From Roseococcus suduntuyensis (lineage in GTDB: Bacteria; Pseudomonadota; Alphaproteobacteria; Acetobacterales; Acetobacteraceae), in NCBI RefSeq assembly GCF_014196305.1, contig NZ_JACIDJ010000001.1:854290-918289 (forward strand): DNA of 64,000 bases, read 5' to 3'. Both the position numbers and the translations under genes were made by a program. Each line of letters starts with the position of its first letter. Position 1 is the stretch's first letter. Shown here one piece after another: positions 1-10,334 of this stretch. The notes beneath the pieces were generated by a model. That model ran no database searches. It was not told the DNA's origin and saw nothing but the letters and a program-made list of their open reading frames with translations.

Positions 1-130
1 CCTCGCCCGACCGCGACGACACCATTTCGCTCAGGGATCCCTTCGCGGGATAGGGGGACGTTAACTCTCTGCCATCAAGGGTGCGGCGTTGGCGGCTGTA
101 GCCGCGCCGACACCTGGCAGAGAGGCTTGT

Positions 131-2212
131 ATGCAGATTCGGAAGCTCGTTCCCGCGGTCATGGTCGTGGTTTTCGCCGTGACCTCGCTCATGGCGGGAC
201 GCATGGCCTGGCAGGAATGGGGGCGCCGCGCGGAGGCCATCGAGGCCAGCCGCCAGATCGCCGCCGCGGAAAGCCTGCTGCGCCTCGCGGACGCCATGGG
301 CTTCGAACGCTCCTTCGCCTTCATCCGGTCCAACTTGCCCGTCGCGGCCACGCCCACGCAGATCCAGGAACTGCGGGAGATGGCGACTGATACCGACCGC
401 ACGCTCGCCGCGGCCATCGCCGCCCTGCGCGTCGCCGCCCTGCCGGAGGTGGCGGCCCAGCAGCAGGCGCTGGAGAACGCCGCCGCGCGGCTTTCGGCGC
501 TGCGCCCCCTCCTGTATGCCGCGATAGCCCTGCCGCTGGCCGAGCGCCGCACCCCCGAGGCGGAGCGCCCCGTGCCCACCTTCGACGCCCTGCTGGCGCA
601 GGTGCAGGAAGCAACGTCCACGGTTCATGCCCGACTGACCCAGCAGGCGCCCGAGCTGGGCAACCTGCTGCAGGTGGCGCGCGGCACCCGGGAACTGCGC
701 TCCGCCACCACCCGCGGCCTGCTGCCCATCAGCGGCGCCATCCGCGGCGGCCGCCCGCTGAACCCCGGCGAGGTGGAGGCCGTGCAGATCCATGGCGCCG
801 TGCGCGACGCCATCTGGCAGCGGCTGCGCGAGGAGGTGGCCCTGTTGGGCGCCCCGCCCCGCCTGGCCGCGGCCGTGGCCGAGGTGCAGCGGCGCTTCGT
901 GGATGAGGGCCTGTCCCAGGTGCGCGCGCTGTTCGATGCGGGCCGGGCGGGCCAGCCCTATCCCATGAGCCTGGAGGCGTATTCGGCCTTCGGGCCCCCG
1001 CTCAGCCGCATGCCCGTGGTGTTGATGGACGCCGCGCTGGCCGAGGCCGAGGCGCGCGCCACGGCCCTGCGCGAGGCGTCCGGCCGGGGCGTCCTCCTGC
1101 TGGCCGGCCTCGTCATCCTTGTCGCGCTGCTGCTGGCCGGCGCCACCTGGCTGCTGCTGCGCCGGATCGTGGCGCCGCTGGGCCGGCTGACGCCGGCCGT
1201 GCGCCTCCTGGCCGAAGGCCGCCACGAGGCGCCGATCCCGCCCCATGGCCACCCGGACGAGCTGGGCGCGCTGGCCCAGGCGCTGGAGGTGCTGCGCCAC
1301 AACGCCCTGGCCGCGCAGGAGCTGGCCGCGGCGTCGGCGGCGGAACAGGCCGCGAAGATGGCCCGTGCCGAGCGCAACGAGGCCCTGATCCGCGACTTCG
1401 AGGACGAGCTGGGCCGCCTCCTTGCGGACCTTTCGAACGCCAGCATCCCGCTGGACGCGGCCGCGGAGTTGATCGGCCGCACCTCCGCCTCCGCGCAATC
1501 CCATGCGGAGGCCATGGCGGCGGCGGCCGGCACCGCCTCGCAGAACGTGCAGGCGGTGGCGGCCTCGACCGAGGAGCTGGCGGCCAGCGTCTCCGAGGTC
1601 GCCCGTCGTGTGACCGAGAGCGCCGAGCTCGCGGCCCGTGCCGAGCAGGAGGCGCGCACCACCAACACGGTGGTCGAGGGTCTGGTGAAGGTGACGGACC
1701 GCATCAACGACGTGAGCGGGCTGATCGGCTCCATCGCCGGCCAGACCAACCTCCTCGCGCTGAACGCCACGATCGAGGCGGCGCGGGCGGGCGAGGCCGG
1801 AAAGGGCTTCGCCGTCGTGGCGAGCGAGGTGAAGACCCTGGCGGCCCAGACCGGCCGCGCCACGGAGGAGATCGGGAAGCAGATCCAGGCCATGCAGGCC
1901 GAGACGGGCCAGGCGGTGGCCGCCATCCGCAGCATCGGCGGCTCGATCGAGGCGCTCAGCGCGCTCGCGACCCAGGTGGCCGGCGTGGCGGAGGAGCAAG
2001 CCATCGCCACCAAGGAGATCGGGCGCGCGGTGGCGCAGGCCGCGTCCGGCACCAGCGAGGTGGCCGGGCAGACGGACGAGGTGCTGACCGGTGCGCGGGC
2101 GGCGGCCTCGGCCGGGTCGGAGCTGCGGACCGTGTCCACCCAGCTGACCAGCCAGGCCACCACGCTGCGCGCGCGGGTGGATCGCTTCCTGGAGGCCCTG
2201 CGCGCCGCGTGA
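131..2212 (+). CDS. Methyl-accepting chemotaxis protein
   Basis: A transmembrane chemoreceptor that passes ligand binding to the CheA/CheW array. The start is the ATG at 131; the frame is open upstream to 89 but that stretch has no membrane-protein character. A hydrophobic segment lies near residues 7-27 and a second near 320-343. Between them is a helical periplasmic domain of about 290 residues. A HAMP linker follows, then a long Ala/Glu-rich coiled coil with the conserved hairpin tip around 538-565 ([17 protein letters not shown]). There is no C-terminal CheR-docking pentapeptide; the protein ends LEALRAA. No che genes are nearby, so it is an orphan receptor. The ligand cannot be read from sequence. 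Confidence 0.93.
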   Translation: MQIRKLVPAVMVVVFAVTSLMAGRMAWQEWGRRAEAIEASRQIAAAESLLRLADAMGFERSFAFIRSNLPVAATPTQIQELREMATDTDRTLAAAIAALRVAALPEVAAQQQALENAAARLSALRPLLYAAIALPLAERRTPEAERPVPTFDALLAQVQEATSTVHARLTQQAPELGNLLQVARGTRELRSATTRGLLPISGAIRGGRPLNPGEVEAVQIHGAVRDAIWQRLREEVALLGAPPRLAAAVAEVQRRFVDEGLSQVRALFDAGRAGQPYPMSLEAYSAFGPPLSRMPVVLMDAALAEAEARATALREASGRGVLLLAGLVILVALLLAGATWLLLRRIVAPLGRLTPAVRLLAEGRHEAPIPPHGHPDELGALAQALEVLRHNALAAQELAAASAAEQAAKMARAERNEALIRDFEDELGRLLADLSNASIPLDAAAELIGRTSASAQSHAEAMAAAAGTASQNVQAVAASTEELAASVSEVARRVTESAELAARAEQEARTTNTVVEGLVKVTDRINDVSGLIGSIAGQTNLLALNATIEAARAGEAGKGFAVVASEVKTLAAQTGRATEEIGKQIQAMQAETGQAVAAIRSIGGSIEALSALATQVAGVAEEQAIATKEIGRAVAQAASGTSEVAGQTDEVLTGARAAASAGSELRTVSTQLTSQATTLRARVDRFLEALRAA

Positions 2213-2215
2213 GCC

Positions 2216-2698
2216 TCAGCGCGGCAGGCCCTGCTCCACGACGGTGATGGTGGGCGCGCCGGGCGGCAGCTTGAAGGTGTCCATCAGCACCGCGTCCTCG
2301 GTGCCGAGGTTGGCGGCCGTCATCGGCGTGTTGGCCGGCATGTAGTAGCAGGTGCCGGCGGGCCAGACCGTGTCCGGGTGGCCTTCCACGAAATCCGTGA
2401 TGGTGCCGGACAGCACGCAGGTGTGCCCGCCATGCTCGTGCACATGGATGGGCGCGCGCGTGCCGGCGCGCCGAATACCGCGCGTGACCACCAGGCGCTG
2501 CCCGTCGGAGGCCGTGATGTCGAGCAGCACCACCACCTCCTCCAGCGGGCGGTAGACGCCGCGCGGGACGACGCCGTTGATGGTGGTGAGCTCCGTGTGG
2601 CCCGCATGCCCCGCGTGCTGGGCGGTCAGGGCGGTGGGAAGGGCGAGGGCCGCGCAGAGTGCGACGGCGAAAAGGCGGGTGGGCATGGGGTTCCTCAT
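2216..2698 (-). CDS. Secreted cupin-domain protein
   Basis: Small exported protein of 160 residues. Residues 1-26 form a signal peptide (hydrophobic stretch ending around TALTAQ), followed by a His-rich mature N-terminus (HAGHAGH). A single cupin barrel holds the metal-site motif HVHEHGGHTCVLSG and a second conserved strand near the C-terminus. This suggests a periplasmic metal-binding cupin; substrate unknown. It converges on the chemoreceptor with only 3 bp between stop codons. It lies downstream of the ABC importer but is separated from livM by a 122-bp gap holding a strong hairpin, so it is probably its own unit. Confidence 0.8.
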   Translation of the reverse strand: MRNPMPTRLFAVALCAALALPTALTAQHAGHAGHTELTTINGVVPRGVYRPLEEVVVLLDITASDGQRLVVTRGIRRAGTRAPIHVHEHGGHTCVLSGTITDFVEGHPDTVWPAGTCYYMPANTPMTAANLGTEDAVLMDTFKLPPGAPTITVVEQGLPR

Positions 2699-2778
2699 CT
2701 CCGGCGCGCCTGGAAGGGCGGCGCCGGTTGGCGAATGATGTCGCTTTTTCCCGGGGTGGCGGCAACCGCCGCGAAATG

Positions 2779-2823
2779 GGCGCCGCCCACGCGGGGCGGC
2801 GCCAGTGGGGCGATCAGACGCTA
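2779..2823 (-). terminator. Hairpin directly after the livM TAG stop
   Basis: Minus strand. The livM stop TAG is followed at once by CGTCTGATCGCC (2809-2823 with the TAG). Then comes a perfect 10-bp stem (2779-2788 with 2794-2803, loop acgcg) and a short T-run (CATTTCG). It probably ends importer transcription. The first 15 bases equal the start of the second repeat unit after the flavoprotein gene at 38411. Confidence 0.6.
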
Positions 2824-3804
2824 CAGCCGCACCTTCAGCCAGTTGCCGATCTCGCCCACGATGCCGCGGCGGAAGGCCAGCACGCAGAGCACGAAGATCA
2901 CGCCCTGGATCACCGTCACCCAGGCGCCGAATTCGGCCAGGTAGTTCTGCATGGTGATGATGACGACCGCGCCCATCACCGGGCCGAAGATGGTGCCCAG
3001 GCCGCCGACCAGCGACATCAGCACCACCTCGCCCGACATGGTCCAGAACACGTCCGTCAGGGTCGCGATGCCGAAGACGATGGACTTGGTGCCACCCGCC
3101 ACGCCCGACAGCGCGGCGGACAGCACGAAGGCCATCAGCTTGTAGTCATCGGTGCGGTAGCCGAGCGAGGTGGCGCGCGGCTCGTTCTCGCGGATGGACT
3201 TCAGCACCATGCCGAAGGGCGAGTGGACGATGCGGTGCACCAGCAGGAAGCCGATGAGGAAGACGCCGGCCGTCAGCCAGTACATCGTCATGTCGGAGTT
3301 CAGGTTGAACACGCCGAACAGCATGCCGCGCGGGATGGACTGGATGCCGTCCTCGCCGCCCGTGAAGGGCGCCTGGAGGCAGAAGAAATACACCATCTGC
3401 GCGAAGGCCAGAGTGATCATGGCGAAGTAGATGCCCTGCCGCCGGATGGCGATGGCGCCGATGACCAGGCCCAGGATGGCCCCCGTGGCGCCACCGATCA
3501 GGATGGCGATCTCGGGCGGCAGCCCCCATTCCTTGGCCGCGTGGCCGGCGAGGTAGCCGCCCATGCCGAAATAGGCCGCATGCCCGAAGCTCAGCAGCCC
3601 CACATACCCGATCAGCAGGTTGAAGGCGCAGGCGAAGAGCGCGAAGCACAGCACCTTCATCAGGAAGACGGGGTAGAGGAAGAAGGGGCTGATGACGACC
3701 AGCGCCACCATCAGCCCGAAGGCGATGAGCTGGGTGCGGGTGAAGCCGAGGAACACCTGTTCCTCGTGCTTGAAATCCCCTCCGGAGAAGCCGGGACCGG
3801 CCAT
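2821..3804 (-). CDS. Branched-chain-type ABC transporter permease, LivM family
   Basis: Inner-membrane permease of a HAAT-type importer, 327 residues with about ten hydrophobic helices. The family motif region GLLSFGHAAYFGMGGYLAGHAA is near residues 68-90, and the cytoplasmic EAA-like loop includes SIRENEPRATSLGY. It starts 3 bp after the livH stop and is the last importer gene before a hairpin. The HAAT family carries branched-chain amino acids, urea, amides and aromatic acids. Placement beside enamidase and hydroxynicotinate reductase genes suggests an N-heterocycle or a related acid here; that is inference. Confidence 0.92.
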   Translation of the reverse strand: MAGPGFSGGDFKHEEQVFLGFTRTQLIAFGLMVALVVISPFFLYPVFLMKVLCFALFACAFNLLIGYVGLLSFGHAAYFGMGGYLAGHAAKEWGLPPEIAILIGGATGAILGLVIGAIAIRRQGIYFAMITLAFAQMVYFFCLQAPFTGGEDGIQSIPRGMLFGVFNLNSDMTMYWLTAGVFLIGFLLVHRIVHSPFGMVLKSIRENEPRATSLGYRTDDYKLMAFVLSAALSGVAGGTKSIVFGIATLTDVFWTMSGEVVLMSLVGGLGTIFGPVMGAVVIITMQNYLAEFGAWVTVIQGVIFVLCVLAFRRGIVGEIGNWLKVRL

Positions 3805-3807
3805 GGC

Positions 3808-4692
3808 TTAAGCCCTCCCGAACAGGCCGGCGGGCCGCAGCAGCAGCACGATGGCCATGACGACGAAGATCACGGTAGCGGATGCCTCCGGATAGAAGAC
3901 CCTGGTGAAACCCTCGATGACGCCGAGGCCGAAGCCCGTGACGACGGAGCCGAGGATGGAGCCCATGCCGCCGATGACGACCACGGCGAAGACGATGATG
4001 ATGAGGTTGGCGCCCATCTGCGGGTTCACCGAATAGATCGGCGCCGCCAGCACGCCCGCGAAGGCGGCCAGTGCCACGCCCGCGCCGTAGGTCAGCGTCA
4101 TCATCCGCGGCACGTTGATGCCGAAGGCCTGGACCAGCGCGGGGTTCTCCGTCGCGGCCCGCAGGTAGGAGCCGAGCTTCGTTTTCTCGATGACCAGCCA
4201 GGTGGCCAGGCACATGACGATGGCCACGATCACGACCCAGCCGCGATAGACCGGCATGAACATGAAGCCGAGGTCCCAGGCGCCCTGGAGTTCCGGCGGG
4301 ATGCGATAGGGCATGCCGGAGCTGCCATACTGGTTGCGGAACAGCCCCTCGATGATGAGGCCCACGCCGAAGGTCAGCAGCAGCCCGTAGAGGTGGTCCA
4401 GTTTGTACAATCGACTGATCATTGTCTTTTCAATGACCACGCCGGTGAAGCCCACGATCAATGGCGCCAGCAGCAGGGCCCACCAGTAGCCGATGCCGAG
4501 ATAGTGCAGCAGCATCCAGGCCACGAAGGCGCCCATCATGAACTGGGCGCCGTGGGTGAAGTTGATCACGTTCAGCATGCCGAAGATGACGGCGAGGCCG
4601 AGCGACAGCAGGGCGTAGAAGGCCCCGTTGATCAGCCCCAGCAGAAGCTGGCCGAACAGCAATGGCGCGGGTATGCCGAAGATCTCGTCCAT
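3808..4692 (-). CDS. Branched-chain-type ABC transporter permease, LivH family
   Basis: Partner permease to LivM, 294 residues, about eight membrane helices. The N-terminal signature GLAVIFGMLNVINFTHGA is near residues 32-50, and the ATPase-contact loop around AATENPALVQAFGIN is typical of LivH. It sits between the last binding protein gene and livM. The 131-bp gap upstream holds a 24-bp perfect palindrome, so the permeases may be expressed at a lower level than the binding proteins. Confidence 0.92.
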   Translation of the reverse strand: MDEIFGIPAPLLFGQLLLGLINGAFYALLSLGLAVIFGMLNVINFTHGAQFMMGAFVAWMLLHYLGIGYWWALLLAPLIVGFTGVVIEKTMISRLYKLDHLYGLLLTFGVGLIIEGLFRNQYGSSGMPYRIPPELQGAWDLGFMFMPVYRGWVVIVAIVMCLATWLVIEKTKLGSYLRAATENPALVQAFGINVPRMMTLTYGAGVALAAFAGVLAAPIYSVNPQMGANLIIIVFAVVVIGGMGSILGSVVTGFGLGVIEGFTRVFYPEASATVIFVVMAIVLLLRPAGLFGRA

Positions 4693-4793
4693 CGGAATCA
4701 GTCATCCCTGGCAAGGGTTCGGCCGCCCCACCACGCCCGGCGCAAACGTGCCGGGCAGGGCGGGGCGGCCGTGCCCCGGTGAAGTCACACGCG

Positions 4794-4817
4794 CCCCCGG
4801 GCCGGCCGGCCCGGGGG
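4794..4817. repeat. 24-bp perfect palindrome between binding-protein and permease genes
   Basis: The two 12-base halves (CCCCCGGGCCGG and its complement) join with no spacer. It begins 7 bases after the stop of the binding protein gene at 4824, in the gap before livH. Such a stem can stop 3' exonucleases or partly end transcription, giving more binding protein than permease. No T-tract follows, so a full rho-independent terminator is unlikely. Confidence 0.55.
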
Positions 4818-4823
4818 TATTCC

Positions 4824-6071
4824 TCAGCTGCGGACCAGGGCGCAGTTGCCCTCGCCCACCGGGCGGAAGGCCTCGGCGGCCGGGGTGGTCTGCAGCAGTT
4901 TGTAGTAGTCCCAGGCGCCGCGGCTTTCGGCCGGCGTCTTCACCTCGAAGAGGTAGACGGGCTGCATGCGGCGGCCATCGGGGCGGATCGTGCCCTCGCC
5001 CATCGCGTCGTCATTGGTGGGCTGGGCCTTCATGCGGTTGACCGTGTCCACGCCGCTGGCGCGCGCCGCCGGCACCCCCATCTCCGCCACCGTCTTGAGG
5101 TAGTGCATGATGGCCGAGTAGCAGCCCGCCTGGCCCATGCCCGGGCGCAGCCCGCCCGGCATGGAGGGCAGCACGCGCTGGGTGAAGGCGCGGGTGCGGT
5201 CGTTCAGGTCCCAGTAGAAGCTCTCGGTGCAGACGAGGCCCTGCGCCGTCTCCAGCCCCAGGCTGTGCACGTCGCTGATGAACATCAGCAGCGCGGCGAG
5301 CTTGGTGCCGCGGCGCGTCACGCCGAATTCGGCCGCCTGCTTGATGGAGTTGATGGTGTCGCCGCCCGCATTGGCGAGGCCGATCACCTTGGCGCGCGAG
5401 GACTGCGCCTGCACCAGGAAGCTGCTGAAATCGGTCGTGCCCGGGAAGGGCGTCCGCACCTGGCCCAGCACCCGGCCGCCGGCCGCGCGCACGAAGCCCG
5501 AGGTGTCGCGCTCCAGCGCGTGACCGAAGGCGTAGTCGGCCGTGATGAAGAACCAGGTGTCGCCGCCCGCCCGCACCATCGCGCCACCCGTGCTCTTGGC
5601 GAGCATGTAGGTGTCATAGGTCCAGTGGATGGTGTTGGGGCTGCACTGCGCGCCCGTCAGGTCCGAGGTCGCGGCGCTGGAATTGAGGAAGATCTTGTTC
5701 CGCTCGCGCACGATGGTGTTGACGGCGAGTGCGACGGAGCTGGTCGGCACGTCCAGGATCACGTCCACATTGTCGCGGTCGATCCATTGCCGCGTGATGG
5801 TGGAGCCGACATCGGGGCGGTTCTGGTGGTCGCCCACCACCACCTCGACATTGACGCCGCGCGCGGCCACGCCGGAATCCTGGATGGCCTGGCGCACGCA
5901 GGCGACGGAGCCCGGCCCGTTCACGTCGCGATAGAGGCCCGACTGGTCGTTGAGGATGCCGATCTTGACGGTGTTCGCGGCCTGCGCCCGCGCCACATGG
6001 GCGGGCAGGGCGCCGAAGGCGGCGGTGGCGGCCGCGCCGCCCAGCAGCGCGCGGCGATGGAATTGGGACAT
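4824..6071 (-). CDS. ABC transporter substrate-binding protein (LivK-like), copy 1
   Basis: Periplasmic type I binding protein, 415 residues. The N-terminus has a twin-arginine-like leader (HRRALLGGAA, cleavage near ARAQA). The mature part holds the family hallmarks KIGILNDQSGLYRD, DHQNRPD, and FFITADYAFGHALERDT. It is the third of three tandem paralogues, all ending GxCxxIRS or GNCALVRS. Copies 1 and 2 are most alike. The gene lies between copy 2 and livH, with a GC-rich hairpin on each side. Confidence 0.92.
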   Translation of the reverse strand: MSQFHRRALLGGAAATAAFGALPAHVARAQAANTVKIGILNDQSGLYRDVNGPGSVACVRQAIQDSGVAARGVNVEVVVGDHQNRPDVGSTITRQWIDRDNVDVILDVPTSSVALAVNTIVRERNKIFLNSSAATSDLTGAQCSPNTIHWTYDTYMLAKSTGGAMVRAGGDTWFFITADYAFGHALERDTSGFVRAAGGRVLGQVRTPFPGTTDFSSFLVQAQSSRAKVIGLANAGGDTINSIKQAAEFGVTRRGTKLAALLMFISDVHSLGLETAQGLVCTESFYWDLNDRTRAFTQRVLPSMPGGLRPGMGQAGCYSAIMHYLKTVAEMGVPAARASGVDTVNRMKAQPTNDDAMGEGTIRPDGRRMQPVYLFEVKTPAESRGAWDYYKLLQTTPAAEAFRPVGEGNCALVRS

Positions 6072-6107
6072 TTTTCGTTTCTCCCGGGAGGTGCAGGCAG
6101 GGCAGGC

Positions 6108-6134
6108 GGGGGCGGGGTTGTTGCCCCCGCCCCC
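6108..6134 (-). other. GC-rich hairpin between binding-protein copies 2 and 1
   Basis: A 10-bp stem of G-runs (6108-6117) with C-runs (6125-6134) and a 7-base loop, in the 75-bp gap between two binding-protein genes. It is a likely mRNA-stabilising or attenuating element. Confidence 0.45.
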
Positions 6135-6146
6135 TCACGCGTCAGT

Positions 6147-7391
6147 TCAGCTGCGGACGAGCGCGCAATTGCCGGCGGCCATGGGGCGGAAGGCTTGGTC
6201 GGCGGGCACGGTCTGCAGCAGCTTGTAGTAGTCCCAGGCGCCGCGGCTCTCCTCCGGCGTCTTCACCTGGAACAGGTAGGCGGGGTGCAGCTTGCGGCCA
6301 TCGGCGCGGATGGTGCCCTCGCCGAAGGCGTCATCGCTGGTCGGCATGGCCTTCATGCGGGCCACCGCCTCGGCGCCATTTGCCTTGGCCGCGGCCACGC
6401 CCATCTCGCCCACCGCCTTCAGGTAGTGCAGCACGGAGGAGTAGCAGCCGGCCTGCACCATGGAGGGGCGGGTGTCATTGGGCATCGCGCCCAGGCGCTG
6501 GGTGAAGGCGCGGGTCTTGTCGTTCAAATCCCAGTAGAAGGTCTCGGTCAGCACGAGGCCTTGCGCCGTCTGCAGGCCCAGCGCATGCACGTCGGTCGCG
6601 AAGACCAGCAACCCCGCCAGCCGCACGCCGCGCCGCGTGATGCCGAATTCGGCGGCCTGCTTGATGGAGTTGATGGTGTCGCCGCCGGCATTGGCCAGCC
6701 CGATCACCTGCGCGCGAGAGGCCTGGGCCTGCAGCAGGAAGCTGCTGAAATCCGTCGTGCCCGGGAAGGGTGTGCGGACATTGCCCAGGATGCGGCCGCC
6801 AGCCTGGCGGACGAAGGCGCTGGTGTCGCGCTCCAGCGCATGGCCGAAGGCGTAGTCGGCCGTGATGAAGAACCAGGTCTGGCCGCCGGCCGCCACCATC
6901 GCGCCGCCGGTCGAGTTGGCCAGCATCCAGGTGTCATAGGTCCAGTGGATGGTGTTGGGGCTGCACTGCGCGCCCGTCAGGTCGGACGTGGCGGCACCGC
7001 TGTTCAGGAACACCTTGTTCCGCTCGCGCACGATGGTGTTGACCGCCAGCGCCACCGAGCTGGTGGGCACGTCCACGATCACGTCCACATTGTCGCGGTC
7101 GATCCATTGCCGCACCACGGTGGAGCCGACATCCGGGCGGTTCTGGTGGTCCGCCTGGATGACCTCGACAGTGACGCCGCGCTGCGCGATGCCGCTTTCC
7201 TGCACCGCGAGGCGCACGGCCTGGGTGGAGCCCGGCCCCGAGAGGTCGCGGTAGAGGCCCGACTGGTCGTTCATCACGCCGATGCGGATGGTGTTGGCCG
7301 CCTGGGCGCGGGCCGAGCGGTAGGGCAGCGCGCCCCACACGGGCGCCGTGGCGGCGGCGCCGAGCAGGGTGCGGCGGGAAGTGGTGCTCAT
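6147..7391 (-). CDS. ABC transporter substrate-binding protein (LivK-like), copy 2
   Basis: Periplasmic binding protein of 414 residues with a Tat-type leader (TSRRTLLGAAAT, end near ARAQA). It keeps the same landmarks as copy 1 (RIGVMNDQSGLYRDL, ADHQNRPDVGS, FFITADYAFGHALERDT). Many stretches match copy 1 exactly at protein level, so the duplication is either recent or kept alike by conversion. It lies 35 bp downstream of copy 3. No frameshift or lost motif is visible, so all three copies look functional. Confidence 0.92.
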   Translation of the reverse strand: MSTTSRRTLLGAAATAPVWGALPYRSARAQAANTIRIGVMNDQSGLYRDLSGPGSTQAVRLAVQESGIAQRGVTVEVIQADHQNRPDVGSTVVRQWIDRDNVDVIVDVPTSSVALAVNTIVRERNKVFLNSGAATSDLTGAQCSPNTIHWTYDTWMLANSTGGAMVAAGGQTWFFITADYAFGHALERDTSAFVRQAGGRILGNVRTPFPGTTDFSSFLLQAQASRAQVIGLANAGGDTINSIKQAAEFGITRRGVRLAGLLVFATDVHALGLQTAQGLVLTETFYWDLNDKTRAFTQRLGAMPNDTRPSMVQAGCYSSVLHYLKAVGEMGVAAAKANGAEAVARMKAMPTSDDAFGEGTIRADGRKLHPAYLFQVKTPEESRGAWDYYKLLQTVPADQAFRPMAAGNCALVRS

Positions 7392-7426
7392 GGGGGGAAC
7401 TCCTTCCTCTGTTGCGCTTGGCCGCT

Positions 7427-8668
7427 TCAGCTGCGGATGAAGCCGCAGCCGCCCTCGGCCAGGGGCCGCCAGGGCTCCTCGGCGTCGGTGGACTGCAGCA
7501 GCTTGTAGTAGTCGTGCCGGCCGCGGCTTTCGGCCGGGGTCTTCACCTCGAAGAGGTAGGCGCGGTTCAGCTTGCGACCATCCTCGCGGATGCGGCCCTC
7601 GCCGAAGGCCAGGTCATTGGTCGGCATGGCCTTCATCCGCGCCACCGTGTCGCGCCCGCTGGCCTTGGCGGCGGCGACACCGAGGTCGGCCACGGCCTTC
7701 AGGTAGTGCAGGTTGGCCGCGTAGTCGCCCGCATGGCTCATCGCCACCGGCATGTCGCCGCCGGCCAGCGCCAGGATGCGCCGCGACACGTCCCGCGTGC
7801 CGTCGTTCAGGTCCCAGTAGAAGGTGTTGGCGCAGACCAGGCCCTGCGCCACCTCCAGCCCCAGCGCATGCACGTCGGTGATGAACAGCAGAAGCGAGGC
7901 GATCTTGGTGCCGCGCCGCGTGATGCCGAATTCCGCCGCCTGCTTGATGGAGTTGATGGTGTCCACGCCGGCATTGGCCAGCCCGATCACCTTCGCGCGG
8001 CTGGCCTGGGCCTGCAGCAGGAAGGAGCTGAAGTCGGTCGTGCCGGGGAAGGGCGTGCGGACGCTGCCCAGCACACGGCCGCCGGCGGCGCGCACGAAGC
8101 CCGTGGTGTCGCGTTCCAGCGCATGGCCGAAGGCGTAGTCCGCGGTCAGGAAGAACCAGGTGTCGCCGCCCGCGCGCACCATGGCCGCACCCGCCACCTT
8201 GGAGAGCATGTAGGTGTCATAGACCCAGTGGACGGTGTTGGGGCTGCACGCCCGGCCCGTCAGGTCCGAGGTGGCGGTGGAGGTGGCGATGGCCACCTTG
8301 TTGCGCTCGCGCGCCAAGTCCGCCACGGCCAGCGCCACGGAGGAGGCGGCCAGGCTGCTCACCACGTCCACATTGTCGCGGTCGAACCACTGGCGGGCGG
8401 TGGCCGTGGCGACATCGGGGCGGTTCTGGTGGTCGGCCACCACCACTTCCACGTTGAAGCCGCGCGCCGCGAATTCCTGCACGGCGAGGCGCGTGGCCGC
8501 CACCGTGTTCGGCCCGTTCAGGTCGCGGAAGGTCCCGGACATGTCGGTCAGCACGCCGATGCGGATGGTGTTGGCCGCCTGCGCGCGGGCGCGCGACATC
8601 GGCAGCGCACCCCAGGCCGGCGCGGTGGCGGCGGCCCCGAGTAGGGTGCGGCGGGTGGTGGTGGTCAT
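7427..8668 (-). CDS. ABC transporter substrate-binding protein (LivK-like), copy 3
   Basis: First of the three tandem binding proteins in transcription order, 413 residues. It has a Tat-type leader (TTRRTLLGAAAT) and the same fold landmarks (RIGVLTDMSGTFRDL, VVADHQNRPD, FFLTADYAFGHALERDT). It differs from copies 1 and 2 in the ligand-region segment after the hinge (SSLAASSVALAVADLARERNK against VPTSSVALAVNTIVRERNK), so it may bind a different but related ligand. It follows livF by about 50 bp. Confidence 0.92.
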   Translation of the reverse strand: MTTTTRRTLLGAAATAPAWGALPMSRARAQAANTIRIGVLTDMSGTFRDLNGPNTVAATRLAVQEFAARGFNVEVVVADHQNRPDVATATARQWFDRDNVDVVSSLAASSVALAVADLARERNKVAIATSTATSDLTGRACSPNTVHWVYDTYMLSKVAGAAMVRAGGDTWFFLTADYAFGHALERDTTGFVRAAGGRVLGSVRTPFPGTTDFSSFLLQAQASRAKVIGLANAGVDTINSIKQAAEFGITRRGTKIASLLLFITDVHALGLEVAQGLVCANTFYWDLNDGTRDVSRRILALAGGDMPVAMSHAGDYAANLHYLKAVADLGVAAAKASGRDTVARMKAMPTNDLAFGEGRIREDGRKLNRAYLFEVKTPAESRGRHDYYKLLQSTDAEEPWRPLAEGGCGFIRS

Positions 8669-8720
8669 TTCCTTGGGTTTCCTTCCTTGGGGTTTCCGGT
8701 CCGGCCGCTTCTTGTCGGTC

Positions 8721-9420
<700 letters not shown>

Positions 9421-9428
<8 letters not shown>

Positions 9429-10206
9429 GGTGCGCGCCCTCCGGAACGCCGACGGAGGAGGGGTCGGTGCCGAGATAGGCCGCCTGCACCTCCGGGTTGC
9501 GGCTGACGGCGGCATAGTCGCCCTCGGCCAGGATCTGTCCGCGGGCCAGTACGGTGATGCGGTCGCACAGCCCTTCCACGACCTTGAGGTTGTGTTCCAC
9601 CAGCAGCACCGTGCGGCCCGCCGAGACGCGCTTCACCAGGGTGACGATGCGGTCCACATCCTCATGCGTCATGCCGGCCGTGGGTTCGTCCAGCAGCATC
9701 ATCGCGGGGTCCATCGCCAGCGTGGTGGCGATTTCCAGCGCGCGCTTGCGGCCATAGGGAAGCTGACCCGCGCGCAGATCGGCGTATTCGGTCAGCCCCA
9801 CATCGGCCAGCAACTCATGCGCGCGGTCGTCATATTGCCGCAGCACCTTTTCCGAGCGCCAGAAGTCGAAGCTGGCGCCGCGCTGGCGCTGCAACGCCAT
9901 GCGGACATTCTCCAGCACGGTCAGGTTCGCGAAGACCGCCGAGATCTGGAAGGACCGCACGAGGCCGAGCCGCGCCACCTCGGCGGGCTTCATCCGCGTG
10001 ATGTCGCGCCCGTCATAGGTGATGCTCCCGCGCGTCGGGATCAGGAATTTCGTGAGCAGGTTGAAGCAGGTCGTCTTGCCCGCGCCATTGGGCCCGATCA
10101 GCCCATGGATGGTGCCCCGCTGCACATTGATGTTGACGTCCTGGACGGCCAGAAAGCCGCGGAACTCCTTCGTCAGATTCTCCGTCTGAAGGATGATGTC
10201 GCTCAC
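9421..10206 (-). CDS. Branched-chain-type ABC transporter ATPase, LivG family
   Basis: Partner ATPase, 261 residues. Walker A is GPNGAGKTT. The helical region and Walker B (MLLDEPTAGM) are those of LivG; the family's LSGG signature is replaced by a less usual GQLPYGRKRALEIA. The GTG at 10206 is preferred because GGGGGA lies upstream at good spacing and the reading frame before it is not family-like. This is the first gene of the transport part. The 128-bp gap from xdhB could hold its own promoter, but I see no convincing box. Confidence 0.9.
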
Positions 10207-10334
10207 CCGGATCCGTCCCCCACGCCATTGTTGAATCCGGGGTTTGCCCCGGCGGCTTGTGTCCCTGCCGGGTTGCTTATTCCGCAGCCCAGCCATGCCT
10301 GTATGGCCAAGCCCGCAGCGACATGCAAGCGCCT

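Noticed and set aside
1-130. 3' end of a gene at the left edge
   Set aside because: No convincing coding frame; only a weak 5-bp inverted repeat (37-51).
2659-4782. A 707-codon plus-strand frame
   Set aside because: Antisense to livH and livM; translation is His/Asp/Gln-rich low complexity without homology features.
4662-7508. A 948-codon open frame on the plus strand
   Set aside because: Antisense to three clear binding-protein genes; its His/Ala/Gly-rich translation is the shadow expected from high-GC codons and has no family features.
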